Below, in pieces: positions 18,521 through 29,173 of a DNA stretch of 64,000 nt. The notes below the pieces were generated by a model. The model was not told the DNA's origin. It was given only the letters and a program-made list of their open reading frames with translations, and ran no database searches. The position numbers and the translations under genes were made by a program. The DNA comes from Lepus europaeus (lineage: Eukaryota > Chordata > Mammalia > Lagomorpha > Leporidae): the NCBI RefSeq assembly GCF_033115175.1, contig NC_084838.1, positions 41,271,468-41,335,467 on the forward strand. The letters are read 5' to 3'. The number at the start of each line of letters is the position of its first letter. The stretch's first letter is position 1.

Positions 18521-18924
18521 CTTTCCTAGGCCCTTGGATCACATCAGAGTTCAGCCTGAGAGATCAGATGACTCCAGAAGGAGGCTGGTTACCAGAAAGA
18601 CCAACTATGTGTCTAGGAGGTGGGGATGTTGAGCCAGCATGACAACCTCTAGGGAGTGGAGAAGGATTGGGGATTGCATTCACCTGTGACCAACAGTTTA
18701 GTCATGGCTACATAATGAAATCACAATAAAAAATCTGAACACCAAAGCTCATAGAACCTCCTGGTTTGTGAACACATTGATGTATTGGGAGGGTGGCACA
18801 CTCTGTCTCCCCAGAGAGGGAGAGACAGCACAAACATCTGCATTTGAGACTCTTCCAGACTTCATCCTACGTGTCTCTTCATTTGGCTGTTCCTGATATA
18901 TATCCTTTATAAAAAATTGTAAGT
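18521..18924 (+). mobile_element. Ancient LTR-like repeat, left part
   Basis: Text such as TGAAATCACAATAAAAAATC, GTTTGTGAACACATTGATG and ATCCTTTATAAAAAATTG belongs to the same mammalian-wide LTR family as 45,440-45,990. It is interrupted by two C repeats and resumes at 19,559. Confidence 0.6.
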
Positions 18925-19220
18925 GGGGCCAGCGTTGCCCAGCGGGTTAAGCCACCACCTGCAACACCAGTATCACATATGCACACCAGTTTGAGTCCAG
19001 GCTGCTCCACTTCAATCTAGCTCCCCACTAATGAACCTAGGAAGGCAGAAGAAGATGGCCTAAGTACTTGGGCCCCTGCCACCAATATGGGAGACCCAGA
19101 TGGAGTTCCAGGCTTCTGGCTTTAGCCTAGCCCAACTGTTGAGGCCATCTGGGGAGTGAACCAGTAGATGGAGATTTCTTTTCCTCTATCTCTAACTCTG
19201 CCTAATAAATAAACAAAAAA
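18925..19220 (+). mobile_element. C repeat
   Basis: Head GGGGCCAGCGTTGCCC, tail AATAAATAAACAAAAAAG. Inserted in the ancient LTR. Confidence 0.92.
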
Positions 19221-19240
19221 GTAAATAATAAATATTTTTT

Positions 19241-19541
19241 CTTGTTTTCTTTTTTTTATTTTTTTATTTATTTTTTGACAGGCAGAGTGGACAGTGAGAG
19301 AGAGAGACAGAGAGAAAGGTCTTCCTTTTGCCGTTGGTTCACCCTTCAATGGCCGCCGTGGCTGGTGTGCTGCGGCCGGCGCACCGCGCTGATCCGATGG
19401 CAGGAGCCAGGTGCTTATCCTGGTCTCCCATGGGGTGCAGGACCCAAGTACTTGGGCCATCCTCCACTGCACTCCCTGGCCACAGCAGAGAGCTGGCCTG
19501 GAAGAGGGGCAACCGGGACAGAATCCGGTGCCCCGACCGGG
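19241..19541 (-). mobile_element. Young-type C repeat, head-truncated, with target-site duplication
   Basis: The 17-base sequence AATAATAAATATTTTTT lies on both sides (19,224-19,240 and 19,542-19,558). The element stops at CCCCGACCGGG, lacking the tRNA-like head. Tail variant GACAGGCAGAGTGGACAGTG. Confidence 0.93.
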
Positions 19542-19558
19542 AATAATAAATATTTTTT

Positions 19559-19800
19559 AAAAAGTAAGCATAGCACCTTCCTGAGTTCTGTGAGTCATTC
19601 ATTCTAGAATATTATCCAAATCTCAAGTAACAGCCAGTTGCGATTCATTGTGAGACATGGCCCCATACCCATAGGCAGATAAAATCTTGTCTATCTCTAT
19701 TTGCACAGTAGCTGAGGGGCTTTTGCACCCCAGGGGAATGTGATTTCATTGACATCCTGTTTCTAGCCTGGACTCTCCAGCCAGTTCCCCCTTAACTCAA
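19559..19800 (+). mobile_element. Ancient LTR-like repeat, right part
   Basis: Resumes with CTTCCTGAGTTCTGTGAGTC, the counterpart of TCCCTGAGTTCTGTGAGCC at 45,688-45,710. Confidence 0.55.
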
Positions 19801-19830
19801 GATGTCCCATTCTCAACACATTCTACAGTT

Positions 19831-20005
19831 TTGTTTTTGTTTTGACAGGCAGAGTGGATAGTGAGAGAGAGAGACAGAGAGAAAGGTCTTCCTTTTTGCC
19901 GTTGGTTCACCCTCCAATGGCCGCTGCGGCCGGCGCACCACGCTGATCTGAAGCCAGGAGCCAGCTGCTTCTCCTGGTCTCCCATGCAGGTACAGGGCCC
20001 AAGGA
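19831..20005 (-). mobile_element. C repeat, tail half, interrupted by an ERV
   Basis: Young tail variant (GACAGGCAGAGTGGATAGTG). Continues at 21,252-21,405. The outer target-site copies TCTACAGTT (19,822-19,830 and 21,406-21,414) confirm one SINE split by the ERV. Confidence 0.93.
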
Positions 20006-20011
20006 CTTGGG

Positions 20012-20400
20012 TGTAGCCGTTGAATTCTCTACAATGTAGCAGTGGGTTCGTTTCTGAGAAGAGCAGCGTGGTGGGGGCAAGAGGCGCGGAGTCAACACAC
20101 AGACCCCGGGAGTCCGGTGAGAGCAGGCTTGAGGCGAGCAGCCTGCAGACTCGTTTATTACAGTTGATACAAAGCTTATATAGCCAAGACCAGCCAATCT
20201 GGTCAAGGGGCGGTCTATACCCCAACCAATCACAGCCTGTCGCCAGGCAGTTTCCAGAGCCATCCAATCACAGCCTGTCGCCAGGCAGTTTCAAATCCAT
20301 CCAATCACAGCCTGTCGCCAGGCAGTTTCAAAGCCATTCCTGACTAACTGACGCTCGCTTGCCAGTGGCCACCTTGGCATGGCCTTCTCATTCCACTACA
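20012..20400 (-). repeat. ERV 3' LTR, complete, 389 bases
   Basis: Bounded by TGTAG...CTACA. On the minus strand it has three CCAAT-containing repeats in U3, a TATATAA box (20,176-20,182) and an AATAAA signal (20,154-20,159). Its first 60 bases are identical to the 5' LTR remnant at 21,191-21,250. Confidence 0.92.
20226..20337 (-). repeat. Three 37-38 base direct repeats in the LTR U3
   Basis: Units start at 20,226, 20,264 and 20,301, each beginning CCAATCACAGCCTGTCGCC (plus strand), i.e. an inverted CCAAT element per unit. Retroviral U3 enhancers are often tandem repeats of this kind. Confidence 0.9.
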
Positions 20401-20414
20401 TTTCCCCCTTTTCG
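20401..20414 (-). other. ERV polypurine tract
   Basis: AAAAGGGGGAAA on the minus strand abuts the 3' LTR, as expected for the primer of plus-strand synthesis. It confirms the orientation. Confidence 0.85.
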
Positions 20415-20612
20415 TTTATTTTTGAGCAACGGGAGGCATGATTCTTGGCCATACCATTGTTGACCCCGTTTCCATGTGGTCTCCGTACGCAGCTGTGCCT
20501 GTCTTAGGTTGTCCCCCAGGGGATCTTACCCGTCATTGACTAACCAGCGCTCAAATCGAGAGACCACAGGATTGCTTGCTCAGATAGGGGTAGGAATGAG
20601 GAATAACGGTTA

Positions 20613-21186
20613 TCAGGAATGGCATGACCGCACACAGGCTGTGGGCCATTGGAGTGGCTGACCAGAGCTAGTGGGGTACACAACAGTAACAGATATGGCT
20701 TTGGGCAGTTTCTCAGGGTAGGATGATAGGGCAGGAGCGTCTGCTAACAAGGTGGAGTCTTGGTCTTGTTCAGCTGGTTCTGGTTGGCTGTCAGTTGCAG
20801 GCTTGATGTTTCTGGCTGGTACCCAAATGGGCTGTTCTGCATTCTCTGGAAAGACACAAGCATATCCTCGACCTTTGGTTAGCAGGGGGTGTGGTCCTTT
20901 CCATTCTCCTGTCAGGGGGTCTTTCCATCTAACCATAGGGGCTGGGGTCTGGGATGGAAAGGATCCCCAGTGTTTATAAGCTGGGCTGATCCCTTGGGAA
21001 TCAAAAGTAAGAAAATTGATAGTGAAAAGGACCTCAGTCAAAGCAAGCTGTGGGTCTGAGGGTATATGATTATTTTTTTGCCTTTGTACGAGATCTTTAA
21101 TCGTCCTATGAGTTCTTTCAATAATTGCCTGTCCCTGTGGGTTGTATGGAATACCTGTAGCAGACTGTATGTTCCAAGATTTCAGG
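20613..21186 (-). pseudogene. ERV integrase C-terminal fragment (pol remnant)
   Basis: Contains PYNPQGQAIIERTHRTIKDL near its start; the E after AII is in the position of the third residue of the retroviral DDE triad. The C-terminal DNA-binding domain follows (W..P..G.WKGP, VFPEN..PIWVPARNIKP). The upstream part of the catalytic core is deleted; the junction with the 5' LTR remnant has TTCC microhomology. Non-functional remnant. Confidence 0.9.
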
Positions 21187-21250
21187 TTCCTGACTAACTG
21201 ACGCTCGCTTGCCAGTGGCCACCTTGGCATGGCCTTCTCATTCCACTACA
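21187..21250 (-). repeat. ERV 5' LTR remnant
   Basis: Only the U3 start survives. It is joined directly to pol, so one deletion removed most of the LTR, the primer-binding site, gag and most of pol. Confidence 0.9.
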
Positions 21251-21251
21251 C

Positions 21252-21405
21252 TTGGGCCATCCTCCATTGCTTTCCCGGGCCATAGCAGAGAGCTGGCCTG
21301 GAAGAGGGGCAACCGGGATAGAATCTGCCGCCCCGACCGGGACTAGAACCCGGTGTGCTGGCGCCGCAAGGCGGAGGATTAGCCTGTTAAGCCACGGCGC
21401 CGGCC
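21252..21405 (-). mobile_element. C repeat, head half, right of the ERV
   Basis: Continues the element begun at 19,831 and ends GCCACGGCGCCGGCC. Confidence 0.93.
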
Positions 21406-21414
21406 TCTACAGTT

Positions 21415-22226
21415 ATTTTTGAGAACTAAAGTGAGAAAGGGAGAGTACTAGGTTGGTCAAAGACTATACATGGAATTTCCATGCAAGACTTGACCTATGA
21501 GACCAGAAAAGAAGATCTTTCAGGAGAGACTATATTGGGATGGTATTCTGTTTTCTACTCCCAGCCCTAGAGTATATGATTTGTAGACCTGTATTTTTCT
21601 TCATCTATCCATCTGTCCGTCCATCCATCCATCCACCTACCCATGTTTACATCTATAGATCCATTCATGTGTCTAAATACCCATTCATCATCTTTTTTTT
21701 CCACCTTATCCCTCCAACACTAACTCCTGCTCTAGAGGTAACCCATCACTTGTGCTGTTGATACCTGACCACGTCCTAACTGGAACCCTAGATCCAAGAC
21801 TGAAACAGAATCTTCACCCCAAAATGAGAATAAAATAAGTCACTTGAGCATGGAGTATCATTTAGGGGGACACACATATAAGGAGGGAAAGAGGAAATGG
21901 GGCTGTGAGTGACAGAACACAGTCTGGCAGATGTTTGTACAGAGTTTGCAGTGGAATCACCGGCAGTGTTCCAGATGGATTCCCATGCATGGGTCTGGAG
22001 CACCAGACGCCCTCCACAGCAGATCTAAGAACAGGGAGCCAAGGGAGGAGGCCATTCCTGTCATTCCAGTTTTAGAAGCTCCACATCAAAGCCTGAAGTA
22101 GCATGTGGTGTCCACCCATCTTTCTCTCTTCCTCAGCGCATTTTCCCTTCTTCCATCTTTCCTCTATCTTTTCACATCTTCATCTCCACTTACTCATCGG
22201 TATGTTCAGCCATTATCCATTATTTT
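21415..22226. other. Intergenic DNA with (CATC)n
   Basis: A short (CATC)n/(CCAT)n tract at 21,604-21,646. No gene or named repeat otherwise. Confidence 0.45.
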
Positions 22227-22561
22227 CTTTTTAACAAAAGATTTAGTTTATGTATTTGAAAAGTAGTGTTGTGGGGGGCAGGGGGAGGAGAAAGAGAGAG
22301 AGAAAGAGAATCACCCATCTGCTAGTTCACTCCCCAAATGGTTGCAACAGTCGGTCTGAACCAGGCAGAAGCCAGTAGCCATGAACTCCATCTGAGTCTC
22401 CCATGTGGGTGACAGGGGCCTAAACACTTAGGCCAACTTCCACTGCTTTCCCAGATGCGTTAGTAGGGAGCTAGACTGGAAGTGGGACTTGAACTGGTGC
22501 TCATATGGGATGCCGGCATTGCAGGTGGTGACTTAACCCACTGTGCCACAACACTGGCCCC
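22227..22561 (-). mobile_element. C repeat
   Basis: Diverged. Tail ACAAAAGATTTAGTTTATG, head side CCACAACACTGGCCC. First of a run of six C repeats in 22.2-24.3 kb. Confidence 0.9.
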
Positions 22562-22572
22562 TATCCTTTTAT

Positions 22573-22894
22573 TTATTTTTTTAAAGATTTATTTATTTAT
22601 TAGAAAGAGTGACAGAGAGAGAAGAAGAAACAGATAAAGAGACTTTCCATTTGCTGGTTTATTCCTCAATAATAGCCAGATCTGGGGCAGGCTAACGTCA
22701 AGAGCCAAAGTCTCCAACCTGGTCTCCCACATGGTGGCAGGCACTCAAGCACTTGGACCATCTGCTGCCTTCCCAGGTGCATTAACAGGAAGCTGAACAT
22801 GAAGCATAGTATCCACAACTGGAACTGGCACTCCAATATGGGATGCCAGCATTGCAAGTAGCAGCTTAACCCACTACTTCACAGTGCCAACCCC
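22573..22894 (-). mobile_element. C repeat
   Basis: Tail TTTAAAGATTTATTTATTTATT, head side CAGTGCCAACCCC. Separated from its neighbour by about a dozen bases. Confidence 0.9.
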
Positions 22895-22921
22895 TGTGGA
22901 TGGCTTTTGTTCATGCAAATA

Positions 22922-22960
22922 ATTTTTAAAATTATTTATTTATTTGAAAGGCAGAGTTAC

Positions 22961-23012
<52 letters not shown>

Positions 23013-23243
23013 TCCATCTGCTGGTTCATTCCCCAAATGCCTGCAAGAGCCAGAGTTGGACCAATCGGAAGCTAGGAGCCAGGAGCTTCTTCCAAGTCTC
23101 CCAAGTGGATACAGGGGTCAAAGGGCTTGGGCCATTTTCTGCTTTCTCAGGTGCATTAACAGGGAACTGGATCAGAAGTGGAGCAGCCAGAACTCAAACT
23201 GGAGCTCCACAAGTGGTGGCTTTATCAGCTAGGCCACAGTGTC
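22922..23243 (-). mobile_element. C repeat with long GA run
   Basis: Perfect (GA)n of about 43 bases at 22,966-23,008. Head side ends GCCACAGTGTC and runs into the pyrimidine tract. Confidence 0.88.
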
Positions 23244-23478
23244 TTTCTGTCTCCCTCCCTCCCTCCCTCCCTCCCTCCCTCCCTCCCTCCCTCCCTCCTT
23301 TCTTCCTTCCTTCCTTCCTTCCTTCCTTCCTTCCTTCCTTCCTTCCTTCCTCCTTCCTTCCTTCCTTCCTTCCTTCTTCTTCTTTCCTTCCTTTCTCTCT
23401 CTCTTTCTTTCTTCTTCCTCCTCCTTCTTTCTCCTCCTCCAACTCCTCCTCCTCTTCCTCCTCCTTCTTCAAGATTTA
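23244..23478 (+). repeat. 235-base pyrimidine tract: (CCCT)n, (CCTT)n, then CTT/CTC-rich
   Basis: Almost uninterrupted C/T strand. First (CTCC)n to ~23,297, then (CTTC)n to ~23,375, then irregular CTTTCTT/CTCCTC blocks. Long open frames across it are artefacts. Confidence 0.95.
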
Positions 23479-23501
23479 TTATCTAAAAAAAAAAAAAAAA
23501 A

Positions 23502-23688
23502 AGACCAGCATTGTGGCATAGAAGGTTAAGCCTCTGCCTGCAGTATTGGCATCCTATATGGGCACCAGTTTGAGTCCTGGCTGCTCTAGCTATTGTGGCC
23601 ATTTGGGGAGTGAACCAGTGAATGGAAGATCTCTCTCACTCCTTCTCTCTGTGTATGTATATCTGCCTTTCATACAAATAAATAAATA
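23502..23688 (+). mobile_element. C repeat with internal deletion
   Basis: Goes from the head region straight to GCTATTGTGGCCATTTGGGG, losing about 130 bases of the body. Its A/T tail faces that of the next element. Confidence 0.88.
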
Positions 23689-24008
23689 TTTATTTATTTG
23701 AAAGGCAGAGTTACAGAGATAGAGAGGGAGAGACAGAAAGTGAGGGAGCTGTTCTATCTGCTGTTTCACTCCTGAGGTGACCACAGTGGTCAGGGTTGGA
23801 CAAGGCTGAAGTCAGGAGCCATGAGCTTCTTCCAGGTCTCCCACATGGTTTCAGGGGCTCAAGCACTTGGACCACCTTCCACTGCTTTCCCAGGCCATTA
23901 TCAGGGAGCTGGATTGGAAGTGGAACAGCTGGAACTTGAACCAGCAGCCATATGGGATGCCGACACTGCAGGCGGAAGCTTAACCTACTATGCCACAGTG
24001 TCAGGCAT
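23689..24008 (-). mobile_element. C repeat, tail-to-tail with its left neighbour
   Basis: The AAATAAATAAATATTTATTTATTT junction at 23,677-23,700 is a palindrome formed by the two tails. Confidence 0.9.
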
Positions 24009-24019
24009 GACAAATTAAA

Positions 24020-24332
24020 CTTTTAAAAAAGACTTATTTCTTTTATTTCAATGGAAGAGAGAGAGAGAGAGAGAAATCTTCCTTCTGCTGGTTTACTCCC
24101 CAAATGGCAGCAACAGCTGGTTCTGGGCCAGGCAGAAGCCAAGAGCATGGAACTCCAGTTCTCCCACGTGGGTGGCAGGGGTCCACACACTTGGATCATC
24201 TGCTGCTGCTTTCCCAGATGCATTAACTGAGAGCTGGATTGGAAGGGGAGCAGAAGAGACTCAAACCAGTGCTTATATGGGGTGCTAGCACCACAGGCAG
24301 TAGCCTAACCTGCTGTGCCACAATGCCAGCTC
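24020..24332 (-). mobile_element. C repeat
   Basis: Tail TTTTAAAAAAGACTTATTTC, head side CACAATGCCAGCTC. Diverged copy. Confidence 0.88.
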
Positions 24333-24460
24333 TGTACGTGGGCCTCTAAACCAGCATTTTAACCCGTAGGCCAAATACCCTCCCCCAGTCACCCTGTTTT
24401 ATTAAGTCTACCACTCAGTGTATACCCTGATCCACATTGTGGCTTCTTAACTTATTTTTT

Positions 24461-24782
24461 TTTTTTTTTTGACAGGCAGAGTTAGACAGTGAGAGAGAGA
24501 CAGAGAGAAATGTCTTCCTTCCGTTGGTTCACCCCCCAAATGGCCACCACGGCCAGCGCGCTGTGCCGATCCGAAGCCAGGAGCCAGGTGCTTCCTCCTG
24601 GTCTCCCATGCGGGTGCAGGGCTCAAGCACCTGGGCCATCCTCCACTGCCTTCCCAGGCCACAGCAGAGAGCTGGACTGGAAGAGGAGTAACCGGGACAG
24701 AATCTGGCACCCCAACCAGGACTAGAACCTGGGGTGCCAGCGCCGCAGGCAGAGGATTAGCCTAGTGAGCCACGGCGCCGGC
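24461..24782 (-). mobile_element. C repeat with 18-base target-site duplication
   Basis: CTTCTTAACTTATTTTTT at 24,443-24,460 and 24,783-24,800. Tail variant GACAGGCAGAGTTAGACAG, intermediate between the two tail types. Confidence 0.94.
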
Positions 24783-24896
24783 CTTCTTAACTTATTTTTT
24801 CTAAAAACTCCTCTCTAGGAGAAGAGATTTGTCCTTGGCATGTTTCTATGTCTGTGACTATATGTAATCATGTTAGATATGTCTATATTGTGATTT

Positions 24897-24949
24897 TTTT
24901 AAAGATTTATTTTATTTATTTGAAAGTCAGAGTTACACAAAAAGAGGAG

Positions 24950-24993
<44 letters not shown>

Positions 24994-25251
24994 CTTCCAT
25001 CTGCTGGCTCACTCCCCAGATGGCTGCAACGGCCGGAGCTGCGCTGATCCGAAGCCCGGAACCAGGAGCTTCTTCCAGATCTCCCACGTGGGTGCAGGGG
25101 CCCAAAGACTCGAGCCATCTTCTACTGCTATCTCAGGCCACAGCAGAGAGCTGGATCGGAAGAGGAGCAGCCAGGACTAGAAACGGTGCCCATAAGGGAT
25201 GCCGGTGCTTCAGGCCAGGGCATTAATCCACTGCGCCACAGCGCTGGCCCC
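24897..25251 (-). mobile_element. C repeat with target-site duplication
   Basis: TCTATATTRTGATTT flanks it (24,882-24,896 and 25,253-25,267). A (GA)n run of about 34 bases lies inside. Confidence 0.93.
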
Positions 25252-25267
25252 TCTATATTATGATTTA

Positions 25268-26146
25268 TACTTGTGTCCCTGCTGTATGTGAGTGATGGAC
25301 TGTGTGATTGATGATATGTATGTGTGTATGGACTGGGACACGTGTAGATGGGTGCGGGTGTTGGAACTAGTGTGTGGCTTTGTTTTCCGGCGGCTGTTTT
25401 CAAGCCATCCCTTTGTGGCTCTCAACCTCACAGGACCTGCAGGGGGCGTCCAGTGCACACTGGAAAGGACGAGGGCTCTTGGTCCAGGTTGTCAACTTTC
25501 TAGGGCCTGCAGAGGGCATCTAGTATGCAGGCAAAAAAAAGGGGGGGGGGCTGGCCTGTGGAAGGGGGGCTCTGGCATGAGAGACTGGAATGACTTGTTC
25601 CAGAAATGGGCTGGAAATGAGCAAGGACCAAATGACTCAGCCTCTAAAATTCCCTGATCCTGGGAAGGGGTCTGTTTCACTCCCTATCCTTCCCTAAACT
25701 CTGTGTCCAGAGGGTCCCTTCCCAGGCAGAGGGGCAGAGCTTGGCTCTGCAGTTTCAGAGTGTGGGTGGAACATTGCACAGAGCTTCCGGAGGTGATGCG
25801 ACTTCAGGATGGAGCAATATCTTGAGCAATAGTGTTCCCCCCCTTCCCTGCCTCCCACCTTCTGGAGCTCAAAGTAAATCCCGGGTTTCCTGAATATTTC
25901 TCTCCTTCATTTCCTGTAGTTGGGGCCCAGGATTCCGGGGCCTGGGCTAAGCTTGCTTGGGAGAAGCTCAGGAAACAAAGCTAAAGGGGACACATGTGGC
26001 TGGAGATGGGGAGTCCTGGGCAGCCAGAGGGAGGCAGGAGAGGTTGCACGAAGAGTGTTTTGCAGATGATTGAGGATGAGTAGGGAAAGAAGGGAGAATG
26101 AACAGCAAACAGAGAGGCTCAGGAGAAACACAGTGATTTGTGATTT
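25268..26146. other. Intergenic DNA
   Basis: Two related short blocks share AGGRCCTGCAGRGGGC (25,432-25,450 and 25,502-25,516). A G10 run lies near 25,541. No coding region recognised. Confidence 0.45.
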
Positions 26147-26491
26147 TTAAAAAAGATATATTTATTTATTTCAAAGGCAAAGTGACAGAATAAGGAACAG
26201 CCAGAGAGACAGAGAGAGATCTTCCTCCAAATGGCAACCACATCCAGGCCTGGGTCAGGCTGATGCCAGGAGCTTCATCCTGGTGTCCTACATGAGTAGC
26301 AAAGACCCAAACACTTTGGTCATTTTCCACTGCCTTCCCAGGCACACTAGCTGGATTGGAATACTGGGACTCTCACTAGCAGTGCTGGAAGCTGGACTGG
26401 AAGTGGAGCAGCTGGACTCGAACCAGCACTTTGATATAGGATGTTGGCATTGTAAGCAGTGGCTTAACCTTCCATGCCATGATGCCAGCCA
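26147..26491 (-). mobile_element. C repeat, old
   Basis: Tail AAAAAAGATATATTTATTTATTTC, head side CATGATGCCAGCC. Many substitutions and a small internal duplication. Confidence 0.85.
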
Positions 26492-27191
26492 CAGGTGTTT
26501 GTGATTAATCCCAAGGTATGGGACTCAGGGACAGGGCTAGTGATGAAAGAAGGCCATGCATATGTGGGAGGTGGGGCGGGGCGGTCATCTCTGGCCTGAT
26601 CTACCTCTAGAGAGGTTCCCAAGGATGGAGCTGTGGGGATGGCCAGCCCAGGGGCTGCAGCTGCCCTGAGGAGGGAGGCTGAAGTCGGTGCGGGGCTGCA
26701 GCAGTGGGGCTGAAGGAGTGGCACAGACAGCAGACACTGAAGAGGGAGACAGCAGGGGTGAGGGGAAGGAGCGGATGGGAGAGCGAGGGGTGATGTACAG
26801 AGCTACTTTTAGGTTCCAGGCTGTGGTGCCAGCTGCTTTTTTTGGATTTCCTCTTGGCTTTCTCAGACACGTTATCACCAAACCAAACTCTGGATTCCTA
26901 GCACTTCCCTCCCAGCCTGTCTCCTCCCCCGGTCACCCAGCTCGCTCAGGGACTGTCATCCCCCTACCCCACCCCGGTTGCTCAGGCCCGAAGCCTGGCA
27001 TTGTCCCTGGTTTTCCTGTTTCCCTTGCTCCTCAAATGTAATCTGTCAGCTCGGCCCACTAGTCTGGAATCCCCATTCTTCTGTACCCCAACGGCCAGCA
27101 CCTGGGCCAGGCCAGCGTCGTCTCTGTCTCTTTCCTACACTATAGGAGGAGCCCTCTGACTTCTTTCCTCTCCAATCCGTTTTCCAGCCTG
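26492..27191. other. Intergenic, moderately GC-rich DNA
   Basis: Open frames on the minus strand (26,464-26,881) are proline/serine-rich and match nothing I know. No CpG island. Confidence 0.4.
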
Positions 27192-27208
27192 CTCAGAGGG
27201 TCTTTTTT

Positions 27209-27529
27209 TTTTTTTTTTGACAAGCAGAGTGGATAGTGAGAGAGAGAGAGAAAGGTCTTCCTTTTTGCCGTTGGTTCACCCTCCAATGGCCGCTGCGGCC
27301 GGCGCATCGCACTGATCTGAAGCCAGGAGCCAGGTGCTTCTCCTGGTCTCCCATGCGGGTGCAGGGCCCAAGCACTTGGGCCATCCTCCACTGCCTTCCC
27401 AGGCCATAGCAGAGAGCTGGCCTGGAAGAGGGGCAACTGGGACAGAATCCGGCGCCCCGACCGGGACTAGAACCCGGTGTGCCAGCGCCGCAAGGCGGAG
27501 GATTAGCCTGTTAAGCCACGGCGCCGGCC
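27209..27529 (-). mobile_element. Young-type C repeat with 17-base target-site duplication
   Basis: CTCAGAGGGTCTTTTTT at 27,192-27,208 and 27,530-27,546. Full-length, well-preserved head GGCGCCGGCC. Confidence 0.95.
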
Positions 27530-27832
27530 CTCAGAGGGTCTTTTTTAACACTGCCAATGAGATCATGTTACCTCTCTGCTTAAATCTTGCATAGCACTTA
27601 GAATAAAGTCTTCACTTCTTCCTGTGGTTGGCAAAGACGTGGGTCATGTGACGCTGGGTTCCCTGTCCTGTCTCAGTTTCCACCCTCTGCTCCTGTCGCC
27701 TGTGCTCCAGCCGCACTGGTCTCTTCTCCTTGAATGGACGCCTTCTTCTCTTTTTGGTGTCAGCTTCACTATCCTCTCCTCACAGAGACTGTTGCTAGGC
27801 ACCCTACGGAAAGCATGGCAGTGCCACCTTCT

Positions 27833-28164
27833 TCTTCTTTTTCTTTTTTAACAGGCAGAGTGGACAGTGAGAGAGAGAGAGACAGAGAGAAAAGTCTTCT
27901 TTTTCTGTTGGTTCACCCCCCAGTGGCCGCTGGGGCTGGCGCACCACGCTGATCCGAAGCCGGGAGCCAGGTGCTTCTCCTGGTCTCCCATGGGGTGCAG
28001 GGCCCAAGCACTTGGGCCATCCTCCACTGCACTCCCTGGTCACAGCAGAGAGCTGGACTGGAAGAGGAGCGACTGGGACAGAATCTGGTGCCTCGACCAG
28101 GACTAGAACCCAGGGTGCCAGTGCCGCAAGCGGAGGATTAGCCCATTGAGCCACGGCGCCGGGC
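27833..28164 (-). mobile_element. Young-type C repeat with 17-base target-site duplication
   Basis: TGGCAGTGCCACCTTCT at 27,816-27,832 and 28,165-28,181. Confidence 0.95.
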
Positions 28165-28218
28165 TGGCAGTGCCACCTTCTGTCTTTATCTTTCACAACA
28201 CACCCTGTTGGAAATTGA

Positions 28219-28558
28219 TTTTTTAAAAGATTTATTTATTTATTTGAAAGGCAGAGTTAGAGAGAGGGAGAGATAGAGACAGAGACAGAGACAGAGACAC
28301 AGAGAGAGAGATCTTCCATCCACTGGTTTACTCCCCAGATGGCTGGGCCAGACCAAGGTCAGGAGCCTGGAACTCCATCCAGGTCTTCCATGTGGGTGGC
28401 AGCAGCCAAGGACTTGGGCCATCAGCTGCTTCCTCACTAGGTGCATTAGCATGGAGCTGAGTCACAGGCAGAGCAGCCAGGACCCAAATCTGCTCTCCAA
28501 TGCAGGATGCTCGTGTTGCAAGCCATGGCTTAACCTGCTGCACCACAACACCTGTCCC
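28219..28558 (-). mobile_element. C repeat
   Basis: Tail TTTTTTAAAAGATTTATTTATTTATTT (partly), with an internal (GAGACA)n run at 28,276-28,300. Confidence 0.9.
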
Positions 28559-28718
28559 TGCAATGGCTTTGTTTCTGTATTGTAGCAGACTTCTGTTGTT
28601 GTTATTATTATTATTTTAGGTTATTTAAGACCTTTATTAACAGGTGCTTGTAGCTTTTTGACTGTTTTTAAAAAATCAAGTTGTAAAGTTTTATTATAAA
28701 TTAAAAATGAAGTTGTTA

Positions 28719-29044
28719 GGGCCGGCGCTGTGGTGTAGTAGGTAATGCCATGGCCTGCAGTGTCAGCATTCTATGTGGATGCCGGTTCGAGTCTTAGCTG
28801 CTCCACTTCCAATCCAGCTCTCTGCTGATGTGCCTTGGAAAGCAGTAGAAAATGGCCCAAGTGATTGGGCTCCTGCACCCACATGGGACACCTGGAAGAA
28901 GCTCCTGGCTCCTGGCTTCAGATCAGCCCAGCTCCAGCCATTGTGGCCATTTGGGGAGTGAATCAGTGGATGGAAGACTTCTCTCTCTACCTCTGCCTCT
29001 GTGTAACTCTGCCTTTCAAATAAATAAATAAATAAATCATTTTA
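28719..29044 (+). mobile_element. C repeat inside the YBX1 retrocopy 3' UTR
   Basis: Bounded by AAAAATGAAGTTGTTA and AAAAATGAAGGTCTTA. Head GGCCGGCGCTGTGG, tail (AAAT)n. Confidence 0.93.
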
Positions 29045-29123
29045 AAAAATGAAGGTCTTAAAAATTTCAGCTTGACCAGATATGGAACAATTTTAAAACC
29101 TTTAAAGGTGTATTGAGAAAAAC

Positions 29124-29129
<6 letters not shown>

Positions 29130-29173
<44 letters not shown>

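Larger units (their letters stand above)
20012..21250 (-). mobile_element. Internally deleted betaretrovirus-like ERV (ERVK class)
   Basis: From right to left on the minus strand: the first ~64 bases of a 5' LTR (21,187-21,250), a piece of pol encoding the C-terminal part of integrase (about 20,613-21,186), a short non-coding stretch, a polypurine tract and a complete 3' LTR (20,012-20,400). The flanking 6-base duplication CTTGGG (20,006-20,011 and 21,251-21,256) fits betaretroviral integration. gag, protease, reverse transcriptase, the integrase N-terminus and env are missing, so it is not replication-competent. The host site is inside an existing C repeat. Confidence 0.92.

Noticed and set aside
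22966..23300. CRISPR-like array
   Set aside because: Simple repeats and SINEs in a mammalian genome; no spacer structure.
22907..23529. Long frames rich in Ser/Pro/Leu or Glu/Lys/Arg
   Set aside because: Translation of a simple pyrimidine repeat.
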